A stretch of DNA of 25,643 bases from CAYMCQ01 sp964389025 (GCA_964389025.1 CAYMCQ010000060.1:1-25643); one strand, 5' to 3'; positions 1 through 7,176 are shown, counted from the first letter of the stretch. The notes: generated by a model from the letters alone, not told the origin. Numbers and translations: made by a program.

Positions 1-312
1 GCAACCCATTCCGTTTTATCGCCAATATGTGCCAATGTTATTGTTAATAGCTATACAATCCCAGTCAATTTGCGTTATCTACATACTCCCGAAAGTCACA
101 TAGGAGCCTCCTTACGCCGGCTCCCTATGATGGAAACGGTTAAAGCGTGTTTTCAGAATGGGTTTTTGAGCCAATCAAGAATTGCGGCCAAAAGAACGAA
201 GGCCAGGTAATACGAATCACCTTGGCAAGCGACTTTGGTCGGCGCGCCAGCGTCTTGGGCTGCGGCAGGCCAAAATCTCGCGGCAGCTCAGGCCGTTGGT
301 GGGGAAGGAGCG
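1..312. other. Intergenic region, no supported gene
   Basis: No convincing coding sequence is visible here. Two short plus-strand frames crossing into hisC have arginine-rich compositions without recognisable motifs and look like shadows. The first 100 bases are AT-rich. A short palindromic repeat lies at about 100-132. Bases around 230-271 (GGTCGGCGCGCCAGCGTCTT, then GC-rich) resemble, from memory, another dispersed repeat of verrucomicrobial genomes. This is the region downstream of hisC, but I see no clear hairpin plus T-tract terminator. Confidence 0.5.
100..132. repeat. Short palindromic repeat, GAGCCTC family copy 1
   Basis: ATAGGAGCC at 100-108 pairs with GGCTCCCTAT at 119-128, with one bulged base, giving a small hairpin. 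The stretch starting GAGCCTCCTTACGCCGGCT matches, with a few substitutions, GAGCCTCGTCACCTCGGCT at about 3299-3327 in the hisD-pyrF gap. Two diverged copies in the window support a dispersed repeat family. Its function is unknown. Confidence 0.5.
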
Positions 313-1452
313 TCAAAGAATTGCGCGCACTGCTTTCAGAAGCGCATCAATCTCCTTCTCCGTTCCAATCGTGATCCGTAAATAGTCGCGGACTTCCGGG
401 GCGCTGAACCAGCGCACGAGAATTTTTTTCGCGCGTAACTTCTCCAGCCACTCGTGCGCGGAAAATTTCGGCGGACGGACGAGGATGAAATTTGTCTGGC
501 TCGGAAAAACGTTGAAGCCAAGTTTGATTAACTCGCGCGAAAGTTTTTCCCGCGTCGCGATGATGCGTCGAAAATTTTTCCGATAGTAAGTCAAATCATC
601 CAGCGTGGCCGCTGCGCCGATCTGGCCGAGGCCGTTGACATTGTAGCTGTCGCGGATTTTTTGCAGCGCCGCGATGAGTTCCGCGTTGCCGACGAAATAA
701 CCGACGCGCTGAAAACAAAGCGAGTAAGCCTTCGAGAACGTCCGCGCCACGAGGACGTGCGGAAATTTCATCGCAAGGGACATCGCATTCTCGTTGGCAA
801 AATCAACGTAGGCTTCATCGAGCACGATGACGCCCTTTTGCGCACGGCAGAGTTTTTCTAACTCGCCGGTCGCGTAACCGCGACCGCTCGGCGCGTTTGG
901 TGTCGTGACGAGTGAGAGCGCGGCTTGAAAATTCCAAATCCCGCCGCGTTTCAATTCCGCGATTCCCGGCATCGTGAAATCTGGATTGAGCGCCACCGCA
1001 TTTTTCACCGCGCCATGAATGTCCGCCAACACCGGATAAAGCGAATAGCTCGGCGTAAAGTATTGAACGAGTGTTTTTGATTCATCTACTCGAACAAAAT
1101 AGGCATTGCCCAAATCCTTGCTTCGGTAAGATGCTTCCGGTTCAACAAACCCTCTCACCGCCAGCGCCAGCAATTCATCCGAGCCGTTGCCCACGATGAT
1201 GTTCTCCGGCTTGCAGCGATGCATCCCGCCGAGGCGGGACAATTTTTCGCGCAGCAATTCCGCCGTCGGATTCGGATACAGCCGCAACCGCTGGTCAGTC
1301 GCCGCTTTGATCGCCGCCAGAACTTTCGGCGATGGCGGATACGGATTCTCGTTCGTGTTGAGCTTGATCAACCCTCTGATCTTCGGCTGCTCGCCGGGAA
1401 CGTAGGCGTGGAGTTTCTCGACAAGCGGACGGACGAGGAATTTCATTTTCAT
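313..1452 (-). CDS. hisC: Histidinol-phosphate aminotransferase
   Basis: PLP-dependent class I/II aminotransferase converting imidazole acetol phosphate and glutamate to histidinol phosphate, in the cytoplasm. Visible family motifs are LNTNENPYPPSP near the N-terminus, GNGSDELL, YFTPSYSLYP, TTPNAPSG, VLDEAYVDF and RTFSKAYS. The Lys in RTFSKAYS (about residue 241) is the expected PLP Schiff-base lysine. The frame opens at TTG 1461, but ATG 1452 follows the upstream stop codon by one base (TAACATG), which suggests translational coupling; ATG 1446 is a further alternative. At about 379 residues it is slightly long. Residues near 108-128, between the GFVEPE and QYFTPSYS segments, look like an extra AT-richer insertion (about 1070-1135). 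It is the last gene of a hisD-ORF-hisC unit. Function is confident; the exact start is not. Confidence 0.93.
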   Translation of the reverse strand: MKMKFLVRPLVEKLHAYVPGEQPKIRGLIKLNTNENPYPPSPKVLAAIKAATDQRLRLYPNPTAELLREKLSRLGGMHRCKPENIIVGNGSDELLALAVRGFVEPEASYRSKDLGNAYFVRVDESKTLVQYFTPSYSLYPVLADIHGAVKNAVALNPDFTMPGIAELKRGGIWNFQAALSLVTTPNAPSGRGYATGELEKLCRAQKGVIVLDEAYVDFANENAMSLAMKFPHVLVARTFSKAYSLCFQRVGYFVGNAELIAALQKIRDSYNVNGLGQIGAAATLDDLTYYRKNFRRIIATREKLSRELIKLGFNVFPSQTNFILVRPPKFSAHEWLEKLRAKKILVRWFSAPEVRDYLRITIGTEKEIDALLKAVRAIL

Positions 1453-1453
1453 G

Positions 1454-1936
1454 TTAGGCAAACGATTGAGCCGTTTCTCGCAACTTTGTCGTGACGCTCT
1501 TGATTGTGCTGGGCGTCTTTTCAGCCTCCTTCCGCAAGTGACGCACGTTAATGTATTTGGACTCGGTTCTTTCGCGACGAAGTTTCTTTGCGTCGTCTCG
1601 GGACAGTATCCACGCTTCTTTCACTGATGGTTCATTCTTTTCACGGCTGACGAGGAGCACCACGAGATGTGTCATGCCATCGGAACCGAATTTGTTGTCA
1701 CTGCAATGGACAACAGCTGCCGGGCCATTCGGACCATTGGCTAGTTTCGATTTGACTTCGATCCTTGCGGGTTCGCCATCAATTTTCGCCTCAACGTCAT
1801 AGCCTTTGCAATTATCGGGCATCTTCTTGCCGTCATAGGCAAGCGTCACGAGAATCTCGCCATACTGCTCCACGCTTAGATTGTATTTCTGGAAATAGTG
1901 TTCGTGCGTATTTTTCAATCGGGCAGAGTCGTGCAT
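1454..1936 (-). CDS. Small protein with possible PD-(D/E)XK nuclease-like core
   Basis: A 160-residue hypothetical protein that I do not recognise as a named family. The arrangement of Glu27 (YGEILV), Asp47 (KGYDVEA), Glu60 and Lys62 (RIEVKSK) matches the E...D...ExK pattern of restriction-endonuclease-like folds. That assignment is inference from motif spacing only. No signal peptide or membrane segment is seen, and the C-terminal third is rich in Lys, Arg and Glu. It starts 5 nt after the hisD stop and ends just before the hisC start, so it is probably co-transcribed with the his genes. It is AT-richer than its neighbours, which could mean later acquisition. It could also be a non-catalytic member of that fold or an unrelated protein. 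Confidence 0.72.
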   Translation of the reverse strand: MHDSARLKNTHEHYFQKYNLSVEQYGEILVTLAYDGKKMPDNCKGYDVEAKIDGEPARIEVKSKLANGPNGPAAVVHCSDNKFGSDGMTHLVVLLVSREKNEPSVKEAWILSRDDAKKLRRERTESKYINVRHLRKEAEKTPSTIKSVTTKLRETAQSFA

Positions 1937-1941
1937 GAAAG

Positions 1942-3237
1942 TTAGTTTTTGATCCGGACTTCCGCCGACCTGCCGTGCGCATCCAATCCCTCCAGTTCAG
2001 CAAACTTCCTCACCGCGCCGAGTGCCTTCTTGAGTGAGGGCTTGTTGTATTCCACCACGCTCGTGCGGCGTTGGAATTGATCCACGGTCAGGCCGGCGAA
2101 TGATGCGCCCGCGCCGCCGGTCGGCAGTGTGTGGCTCGGCCCGGCGACGTAATCGCCCAGCACCGTCGGCGACCACGGGCCGAGGAAAATCGCGCCGGCG
2201 GTCAGGATGCGCTGCGAAAATTTGCGGGCGTTGCGAGTCATGACTTCGCAATGCTCCGGCGCGAGCTGGTTTGTCAAAGCAATCGCGTCGTCCAAAGTTA
2301 TCACCTGAATCAGCCAGCCGTTGTTGTCGAGCGCGCGTTGGATGAATTCGCGCCTCGGCAGTTTTGCCAGTTGCAGGGCAATTTCTTTTTCAACGGCTTT
2401 CAGCATTTTCCCCGAAGTTGTGACGAGCCAGACTCGCTCGTGGCCTGAGCCGTGTTCGGCCTGCGCCAGCAAATCGGCGGCGATGAATTTCGGATTCGCC
2501 GTGTCGTCGGCGAGCACGAGCAATTCGCTGGGGCCGGGCAAAAGATCAATCGCGACATGGCCGAACAGCAATCGTTTCGCGGCGACGACGTAAGCGTTGC
2601 CCGGCCCGAAAATTTTCTGCACGCGGCGGATCGTTTGCGTGCCCATCGCCATCGCCGCAATCGCCTGCGCGCCGCCGACGCGGTAAATTTCTGTCGCTCC
2701 AGCCGCGCGTGCAGCAAACAGGAGCGCGGCGTTCACGCCGCCATCGCGTCCGCACGGCGTGCAGACGACGATTTCTTTGCAGCCGGCGACCTTCGCCAGC
2801 GTGATGGTCATCAACGCCGTCGAAACGAGCGGCGCTTTGCCGCCGGGAATGTAAATGCCCACACGCTGAAACGGATCGAATTTTTCGCCGACGCTCGCGC
2901 TATGCGAATTTTTCGTCTGCCAGTTTTTGCGCAAAGATTTTTTGGCGAAGGCTGCGATGTTTTTCTCCGCTTCAGTCACGGCTGCGCGCAACGACTCATC
3001 CGCTTTCACAGAAGCCGCGAGCAATTCAGCCTGCGTGACGGCAAGTTGCTCCGCGCACAGTTTTGCGCCGTCAAATCGCTCCGTGAATTCCAGCACAGCC
3101 GCGTCGCCGCGCTCGCGAACGGCTTCAATGATTCCGCGCGCGGCGTTTTCGATTTGCGGATCAAACAGGCTCGATTGCGCGGCCAGTTCACGCAGTTTTC
3201 CGGCAAAGTTTTTGTCGTTATGGCGGAGCACCTTCAT
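1942..3237 (-). CDS. hisD: Histidinol dehydrogenase
   Basis: Zinc-dependent NAD enzyme oxidising histidinol to histidine in two steps, the end of the histidine pathway. The 431-residue length is normal. Visible motifs are RVGIYIPGGKAPL, VGGAQAIAAMA, KIFGPGN and DLLPGPSELLVLAD. LLAQAEHGS supplies the zinc ligands Gln259 and His262. LAPEHCE holds the catalytic Glu-His pair, GDYVAGPSHTLPTGG a further Asp ligand (about 362), and GLDAHGRSAE the C-terminal His (about 421). ATG 3237 starts the protein at the expected N-terminus. It is the first gene of the minus-strand unit, followed after 5 nt by the small ORF and then hisC. About 140 bp of repeat-like DNA separates it from the divergent pyrF. Confidence 0.97.
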   Translation of the reverse strand: MKVLRHNDKNFAGKLRELAAQSSLFDPQIENAARGIIEAVRERGDAAVLEFTERFDGAKLCAEQLAVTQAELLAASVKADESLRAAVTEAEKNIAAFAKKSLRKNWQTKNSHSASVGEKFDPFQRVGIYIPGGKAPLVSTALMTITLAKVAGCKEIVVCTPCGRDGGVNAALLFAARAAGATEIYRVGGAQAIAAMAMGTQTIRRVQKIFGPGNAYVVAAKRLLFGHVAIDLLPGPSELLVLADDTANPKFIAADLLAQAEHGSGHERVWLVTTSGKMLKAVEKEIALQLAKLPRREFIQRALDNNGWLIQVITLDDAIALTNQLAPEHCEVMTRNARKFSQRILTAGAIFLGPWSPTVLGDYVAGPSHTLPTGGAGASFAGLTVDQFQRRTSVVEYNKPSLKKALGAVRKFAELEGLDAHGRSAEVRIKN

Positions 3238-3253
3238 CGCGCAGCAGGCTAGG

Positions 3254-3387
3254 CGAAAAGGAAGGTAGAAGGAAGAATGAAGAATGCAGAAAAAGTCAGA
3301 GCCTCGTCACCTCGGCTGCTACGGTGGGGTGCGGATAAACTTTTCTTCCATGTTCATCCGTGTTTATCTGTGCTTCATCTGTGGCTG
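3254..3387. repeat. Composite dispersed repeats between hisD and pyrF
   Basis: Three blocks lie side by side. The first is a purine-rich stretch (about 3254-3296) of GAAGGAAGAATGAAGAATGC type. The second is a GAGCCTCGTCACCTCGGCT copy (about 3299-3327), related to the sequence at 100-132. The third (about 3349-3387) contains TGTTCATCCGTGTTTATCTG followed by TGCTTCATCTGTGGC; its reverse strand would read INTDEHGRK. From memory this last type recurs in many verrucomicrobial and planctomycete genomes and produces spurious ORFs. The last block runs into the GTG start of pyrF, so it occupies that gene's leader. Confidence 0.65.
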
Positions 3388-4100
3388 AAAAAATCCGGAA
3401 TCCAATCATCGCCGCGCTGGACGTGCCGACGGCGGAACAGGCGCTGAAGCTCGCGCGCGAAATCGCGCCGGTCGTCGGCGCGTTCAAGATCGGCGGCGAA
3501 CTTTTCACGAGCGCAGGGCCGGACATCGTGAAAAAAATCCGCGCGACGGGCGCATCGGTTTTTCTCGATCTGAAGTTTCACGACATTCCCAACACCGTCT
3601 CCAAGGCGGTCGCATCCGCAACGCGGCTCGATGTTCAGATGCTCACAGTTCACGCGAGTGGTGGATTTGAAATGATGCAAGCGGCTGAAAAATCCGCGCA
3701 GGAAACGGCGAAGCAACTTGGTTTGCGTCCACCGCTTGTTCTTGGCGTCACTGTGCTGACGAGTTCAAACAACGCGACGCTCGCGGAGATTGGTTGCGAA
3801 GCGGATGCGGAAAAACAGGTTTCGATCCTCGCGCAACTCGCGGTGAAATCCGGCCTGCGCGGACTGGTTTGTTCACCGCTGGAAATTTCCGCGTTGCGAA
3901 AAATTTTGCCCGGACATGTCCAACTCGTGACGCCCGGCATCCGCACTGGCGCAGAAAAATCCGACGACCAGAAGCGGACGTTGACTCCTCGCGAAGCGAT
4001 GGATGCGGGTGCGAACTGGCTGGTGATTGGCAGACCGATCTATGGCGCTGAAAATCCGCAGGCGGCGGCGGAAAAGATACTCGCTACTTTGGGGCGATAA
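3381..4100 (+). CDS. pyrF: Orotidine 5'-phosphate decarboxylase
   Basis: Decarboxylates OMP to UMP, the last step of de novo pyrimidine synthesis, in the cytoplasm. Motifs: PIIAALDVP at the first beta strand, AFKIG with a conserved Lys, LDLKFHDIPNT with the catalytic Asp-x-Lys-x-x-Asp (about residues 63, 65 and 68), TPGIR at the phosphate loop and GRPIY near the end. I chose GTG 3381 (239 residues) because conserved sequence begins about seven residues later. GTG 3360 is also in frame, but the residues it adds are encoded by a dispersed repeat. No Shine-Dalgarno sequence is seen. The gene ends overlapping the convergent phosphorylase gene by 17 bp (4084-4100). Confidence 0.95.
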   Translation: MAEKIRNPIIAALDVPTAEQALKLAREIAPVVGAFKIGGELFTSAGPDIVKKIRATGASVFLDLKFHDIPNTVSKAVASATRLDVQMLTVHASGGFEMMQAAEKSAQETAKQLGLRPPLVLGVTVLTSSNNATLAEIGCEADAEKQVSILAQLAVKSGLRGLVCSPLEISALRKILPGHVQLVTPGIRTGAEKSDDQKRTLTPREAMDAGANWLVIGRPIYGAENPQAAAEKILATLGR

Positions 4101-5493
4101 CTTCTGAAATCAAAGGTGCTATCTTCGGCGGCCCCGCAGAAATTTCAAACGCGGTCTTGAGCCTCACACGAGCGGCCTCGGCTTGCGCGCGGTCGGCGGC
4201 GTGGATTCGTGTGAGGATTGAATTCTTTTTAACGCGCTCCCCCGGCTTGGCGATTCGGTCAACACCCACATCGTGATTGATGACGGATTCCTTTGTGAGC
4301 CGCCCACCGCCAATGTCGCGGACGACTTCGCCAATGATTCGCGCATCGCAACGGGAAATAAAACCTGCGCGTGGCGATTTCAATTCGATGACGACTGGCG
4401 CGGTTGAATCGCGGGAAAGTTTTTTGTTGAAGGCTTTCAAGTCTGCGCCTTGTGCGACGATCATTTCATCCCATTTGCGACGCGGTGCGCCCGAGTTCAG
4501 ACAATCTTCAGCCATCTGCCGCGCAATCGCGAGTGATTTGGTCTTGCGAGTCTGGACAAGCAGATGCGCGGCGCAATCGAGGACGACCGAGCGAAGGTCG
4601 TCGCAAAGTAGGGCAGGCTTCCAGCCTGCCTTCGCCGACGAAGTCGGCGAAGAATTTTCAGACTGCTCGCGCCGATGTGCTCGCGGGACAGGCTGGAAGC
4701 CTGTCCTACTTTCCAGGCACGCCACAGATTCTTTCACTTCCAGCCAATTGCCAGCGGCACAGCCAAGCGGTGTGTCCATGTTCGTGAGCAGCGCACGCGT
4801 GCTCACGCCACACTCATTGCCAAGCTTGACCATCGCTTGCGCGAGTTTGCGTGCATCGGCTTTGTTTTGCATGAAAGCGGCACTGCCGAATTTCACATCG
4901 AGGACAAGCGCCTCCAGATTTTCTGCAAGCTTCTTGGAAAGGATGGAAGCGACGATGAGGGGGATGCTCGGCACCGTGCCGGTGACATCGCGGAGGGCGT
5001 AAAGTTTTTTGTCGGCGGGAACCATGCGGTCGGTCTGGCCGCAAATGACGCAGCCGACTTCCTGGACTTGCCGGATGATTTTTTTTGCGGGCAGCAACGT
5101 TTTGAAACCAGGGATGGAGTCGAGTTTGTCGAGCGTGCCGCCGGTGATGCCGAGGCCGCGACCGGAAATCATCGGCACGCGGAAGCCGAGGCACGCGAGC
5201 AACGGCGCGAGCGGCAGCGAAACTTTGTCGCCGACGCCGCCGGTGGAATGTTTGTCCACGAGCGGCCGTTTGTCTTTCGGAAATTTCAGAACATCGCCGG
5301 AATCACGCATGGCGAGCGTGAGCGCGCGGGTCTCCTCCGTGTTCAGTCCGCGAAAATAAATGGCCATGAGCATTGCGGCCATCTGGTAGTCGGGGATTTT
5401 GCCGACGGTGAATTCGCGGATGAATGCTTGAATCTGTTCCGGCGCGAGAGTTTTTCCCTCGCGTTTCGATTCGATTAGGGAAAGAAAGTTCAA
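4084..5493 (-). CDS. deoA: Thymidine / pyrimidine-nucleoside phosphorylase with in-frame insertion
   Basis: Glycosyltransferase of the thymidine phosphorylase family, which phosphorolyses pyrimidine (deoxy)nucleosides to base and sugar 1-phosphate. Visible motifs are DKHSTGGVGDKVS (phosphate binding, residues 80-92), GRGLGITGGTLDKLDSIPG, YALRDVTGTVPSIPLI and ASILSKKLAE (Arg, Ser and Lys of the pyrimidine site), and a C-terminal domain with GGGRLTKES and DHDVG-like NHDVGVDRI. The usual His of GLGHTGGT is Ile116 here. At 469 residues it is about 36 longer than expected. The excess is a palindromic repeat at residues 261-297, between KESVACLE and DLRSVVLDCAAHLL. The start is TTG 5493, 3 nt after the fabF stop, implying co-translation. 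It could equally be named pdp; thymidine versus uridine preference cannot be read from the sequence. Confidence 0.9.
   Translation of the reverse strand: MNFLSLIESKREGKTLAPEQIQAFIREFTVGKIPDYQMAAMLMAIYFRGLNTEETRALTLAMRDSGDVLKFPKDKRPLVDKHSTGGVGDKVSLPLAPLLACLGFRVPMISGRGLGITGGTLDKLDSIPGFKTLLPAKKIIRQVQEVGCVICGQTDRMVPADKKLYALRDVTGTVPSIPLIVASILSKKLAENLEALVLDVKFGSAAFMQNKADARKLAQAMVKLGNECGVSTRALLTNMDTPLGCAAGNWLEVKESVACLESRTGFQPVPRAHRREQSENSSPTSSAKAGWKPALLCDDLRSVVLDCAAHLLVQTRKTKSLAIARQMAEDCLNSGAPRRKWDEMIVAQGADLKAFNKKLSRDSTAPVVIELKSPRAGFISRCDARIIGEVVRDIGGGRLTKESVINHDVGVDRIAKPGERVKKNSILTRIHAADRAQAEAARVRLKTAFEISAGPPKIAPLISEVIAPK
4605..4712. repeat. Palindromic element inserted in frame in the phosphorylase gene
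   Basis: The ends are inverted copies: 4605-4627 contains AAAGTAGGG then CAGGCTTCCAGCCTG, and 4689-4712 contains CAGGCTGGAAGCCTG then TCCTACTTT. Each end can also fold on its own (GGCAGGCT-TCC-AGCCTGCC at 4613-4630). A third hairpin, CTTCGCCGAC-GAA-GTCGGCGAAG, is at 4630-4652. The length of about 108 bp is a multiple of three, and the minus-strand frame through it is open, encoding RTGFQPV near one end and AGWKPALL near the other. I recall such TGFQPV/GWKPAL-encoding repeats as common in this phylum. Confidence 0.85.
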
Positions 5494-5496
5494 ATC

Positions 5497-6756
5497 TCAG
5501 CCGACGAACTTCTTCACAATCGTCGTCGCATTATGCCCGCCGAAACCGAAAGAGTTGTTCACGGCGGCGGTGACCTTCAGTTCGCGCGCTTTGTTTGGAA
5601 CGTAATCCAAATCGCATTGTGGATCGGGTTTTTCGAGATTGATGGTGGGCGGGACGATTCCGGTTTCAATTGCTTTTGCGCAGACCATCAATTCCACCGC
5701 GCCAGCCGCGCCGAGCATGTGGCCGGTGGCGCCCTTCGTGGAACTGACGGCGAGCTTGCGCGCGTGGTCGCCGAAAACGGCTTTGATGGCTTGCGTCTCG
5801 GCGACATCGCCTTGCAGCGTGGCAGTGCCGTGGGCGTTGATGTAGGAAATTTCCTCCGGCTTCAGTCCTGAATTGCGCAACGCCATGTTCATGCAACGCG
5901 CCGCTCCTTCGCCTTCGGGCGCGGGCGCGGTCATGTGGCTGGCATCAGCGGTGTTTCCGTAACCGACGAGTTCGCAATAAATTTTTGCGCCGCGTTTTTT
6001 CGCGTGCTCCAATTCTTCGATGAGCAGCACGCCCGCGCCTTCGCCCATGACGAAGCCATCGCGGTCGGCGTCGAACGGGCGCGAAGCGTGTTGCGGGTCG
6101 TCGTTGCGCGTGCTCAAGGCCTTCATCGCGCAGAAGCCGCCGATGCCGATGGGAACAATCGTGGCTTCCGAGCCGCCGGCGAAAATTGCTTGGGCATCGC
6201 CCATCTTGATGGTGCGCCACGCCTCGCCGATGGCGTGATTTGAAGTGGCGCAGGCCGAGCATGTGGCGAAGTTTGGCCCGCGCAATTTGTAATACATCGA
6301 GAAAAGTCCCGATGCCATGTTCAGGATGAGCATGGGGATCATGAACGGCGACATTCGTCCGGGACCTTTTTCCAGCAGAATTTTGTGCTGTTCGGCAGTT
6401 GTGTGAAGTCCGCCGATGCCTGAGCCGATGAACACGCCGATTTCATCTGAATTGACTTTCTCGACATCCAGGCCGGAATCTTTCAGCGCCTGCCACGCGG
6501 CGTGAATTCCAAATTGCGAGTAGCGGTCGGTGCGCCGGACCTCCTTCGGCGATGGAAACGCAGGTGTCGGATCAAAATCCTTCACTTGCGCGGCGATCTT
6601 GCAATCAAACGCCGTCGCATCGAACGCCGTGATCGGCCCGACGCCGCATTGTCCGGCGACGAGATTTTTCCAAAACGTTTCCACATTGTTTCCAAGCGGA
6701 GAGACGATTCCCAGCCCGGTGACAACAACCCTGCGTTCGATGGAATTGCTCGGCAT
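5497..6756 (-). CDS. fabF: 3-oxoacyl-ACP synthase II (KAS II)
   Basis: Condensing enzyme elongating acyl-ACP with malonyl-ACP in type II fatty-acid synthesis. Length is 419 residues. The N-terminus reads RRVVVTGLGIVSPLGNNVE. The Cys-His-His catalytic set is seen as CSACATSNHAIGEA (Cys169), YINAHGTAT (His309) and STKGATGHMLGAAG (Lys341, His346). The C-terminus NNSFGFGGHNAT is typical. ATG 6756 gives the normal N-terminus, but the 10 bases before it are a T-rich tract at the foot of a strong hairpin, so no Shine-Dalgarno site is present. It follows acpP on the same strand and is followed by the phosphorylase 3 nt after its stop. fabF rather than fabB is chosen from overall sequence and its place next to acpP. 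Confidence 0.96.
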   Translation of the reverse strand: MPSNSIERRVVVTGLGIVSPLGNNVETFWKNLVAGQCGVGPITAFDATAFDCKIAAQVKDFDPTPAFPSPKEVRRTDRYSQFGIHAAWQALKDSGLDVEKVNSDEIGVFIGSGIGGLHTTAEQHKILLEKGPGRMSPFMIPMLILNMASGLFSMYYKLRGPNFATCSACATSNHAIGEAWRTIKMGDAQAIFAGGSEATIVPIGIGGFCAMKALSTRNDDPQHASRPFDADRDGFVMGEGAGVLLIEELEHAKKRGAKIYCELVGYGNTADASHMTAPAPEGEGAARCMNMALRNSGLKPEEISYINAHGTATLQGDVAETQAIKAVFGDHARKLAVSSTKGATGHMLGAAGAVELMVCAKAIETGIVPPTINLEKPDPQCDLDYVPNKARELKVTAAVNNSFGFGGHNATTIVKKFVG

Positions 6757-6798
6757 AAAATCAAAAGGGCAGCTTCACTGTCGCCAGTCAAGCTGCCC
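6757..6798 (-). terminator. Terminator-like hairpin between acpP and fabF
   Basis: On the minus strand GGGCAGCTT pairs with AAGCTGCCC (outer 9 bp), one G-G mismatch follows, then ACTG/CAGT (4 bp) closed by a GCGA loop of GNRA type; the arms occupy 6767-6798. TTTTGATTTT (6766-6757) follows immediately, and the fabF ATG comes directly after. The structure has intrinsic-terminator form and lies 19 nt past the acpP stop. It would end or attenuate the acpP transcript and could also mask the fabF start region. Confidence 0.75.
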
Positions 6799-6817
6799 GA
6801 AATTTTTTCACCCGCAA

Positions 6818-7060
6818 CTACTTTTGCTGGTCCTCGATGTATTTGATCACGTCGCCGACGCTTTGCAGCTTCTCGGCCTGCTCGTCGGGGATCTCGTTGC
6901 CGAATTCCTCCTCGAGCGCCATGACCAGCTCCACCGTGTCGAGCGAATCCGCGCCGAGGTCTTCGATAAATTTGGCGTCCGGCGTGACCTGTTCGGGCTT
7001 CACGCCGAGCTGGTCAACGATGATTTTTTTTACGCGTTCTTCAATTGATTTGTCTGCCAT
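6818..7060 (-). CDS. acpP: Acyl carrier protein
   Basis: Small acidic carrier of growing acyl chains for the FAS II enzymes encoded beside it. It has 80 residues, normal for the family. The GADSLDTVEL motif at 36-45 contains Ser39, the site for 4'-phosphopantetheine. The rest (ERVKKIIVDQLGV, DEQAEKLQSVGDVIKYI) matches the four-helix ACP fold. ATG 7060 is preceded by GGAG at 7073-7070 with a 9-nt spacer. A promoter candidate lies just upstream, and the gene is followed by a terminator-like hairpin. That arrangement fits the need for far more ACP than FabF. Confidence 0.97.
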   Translation of the reverse strand: MADKSIEERVKKIIVDQLGVKPEQVTPDAKFIEDLGADSLDTVELVMALEEEFGNEIPDEQAEKLQSVGDVIKYIEDQQK

Positions 7061-7089
7061 GGTTTTTTACTCCGGTTCTGTTTCGCATG

Positions 7090-7118
7090 TCTCTATGCCA
7101 CGAGCGCAAAGGCGTCAA
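7090..7118 (-). promoter_or_regulatory. Candidate sigma-70-type promoter of acpP
   Basis: The minus strand carries TTGACG (7118-7113), a 17-nt spacer, then TAGAGA (7095-7090), 30 nt before the acpP ATG. The -35 box matches the consensus at five of six positions; the -10 box is weak. A strongly A/T-rich tract (about 7122-7160) lies upstream and could act as an UP element. Its position between the fabG 3' repeat and acpP suggests acpP is transcribed independently. Confidence 0.5.
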
Positions 7119-7176
7119 GCACTGAATAAAATATTTTTTGCTCAAAAAACTTGTTTTAGGAAATCAACCCACTTCC

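Noticed and set aside
147..385. Two overlapping small plus-strand frames before hisC
   Set aside because: No homology-like motifs or ribosome-binding site; they run into the hisC 3' end and partly consist of repeat-like sequence.
2452..3252. 266-codon plus-strand frame opposite hisD
   Set aside because: Arg/Phe/Ala-rich shadow without motifs, fully antisense to hisD, whose motifs are intact.
3296..3526. 76-codon minus-strand frame containing INTDEHGRK
   Set aside because: It is produced by the dispersed repeat and by antisense pyrF sequence, a known type of spurious ORF.
4675..5478. 267-codon plus-strand frame opposite the phosphorylase gene
   Set aside because: Arg-rich shadow of a gene with all expected motifs on the other strand.
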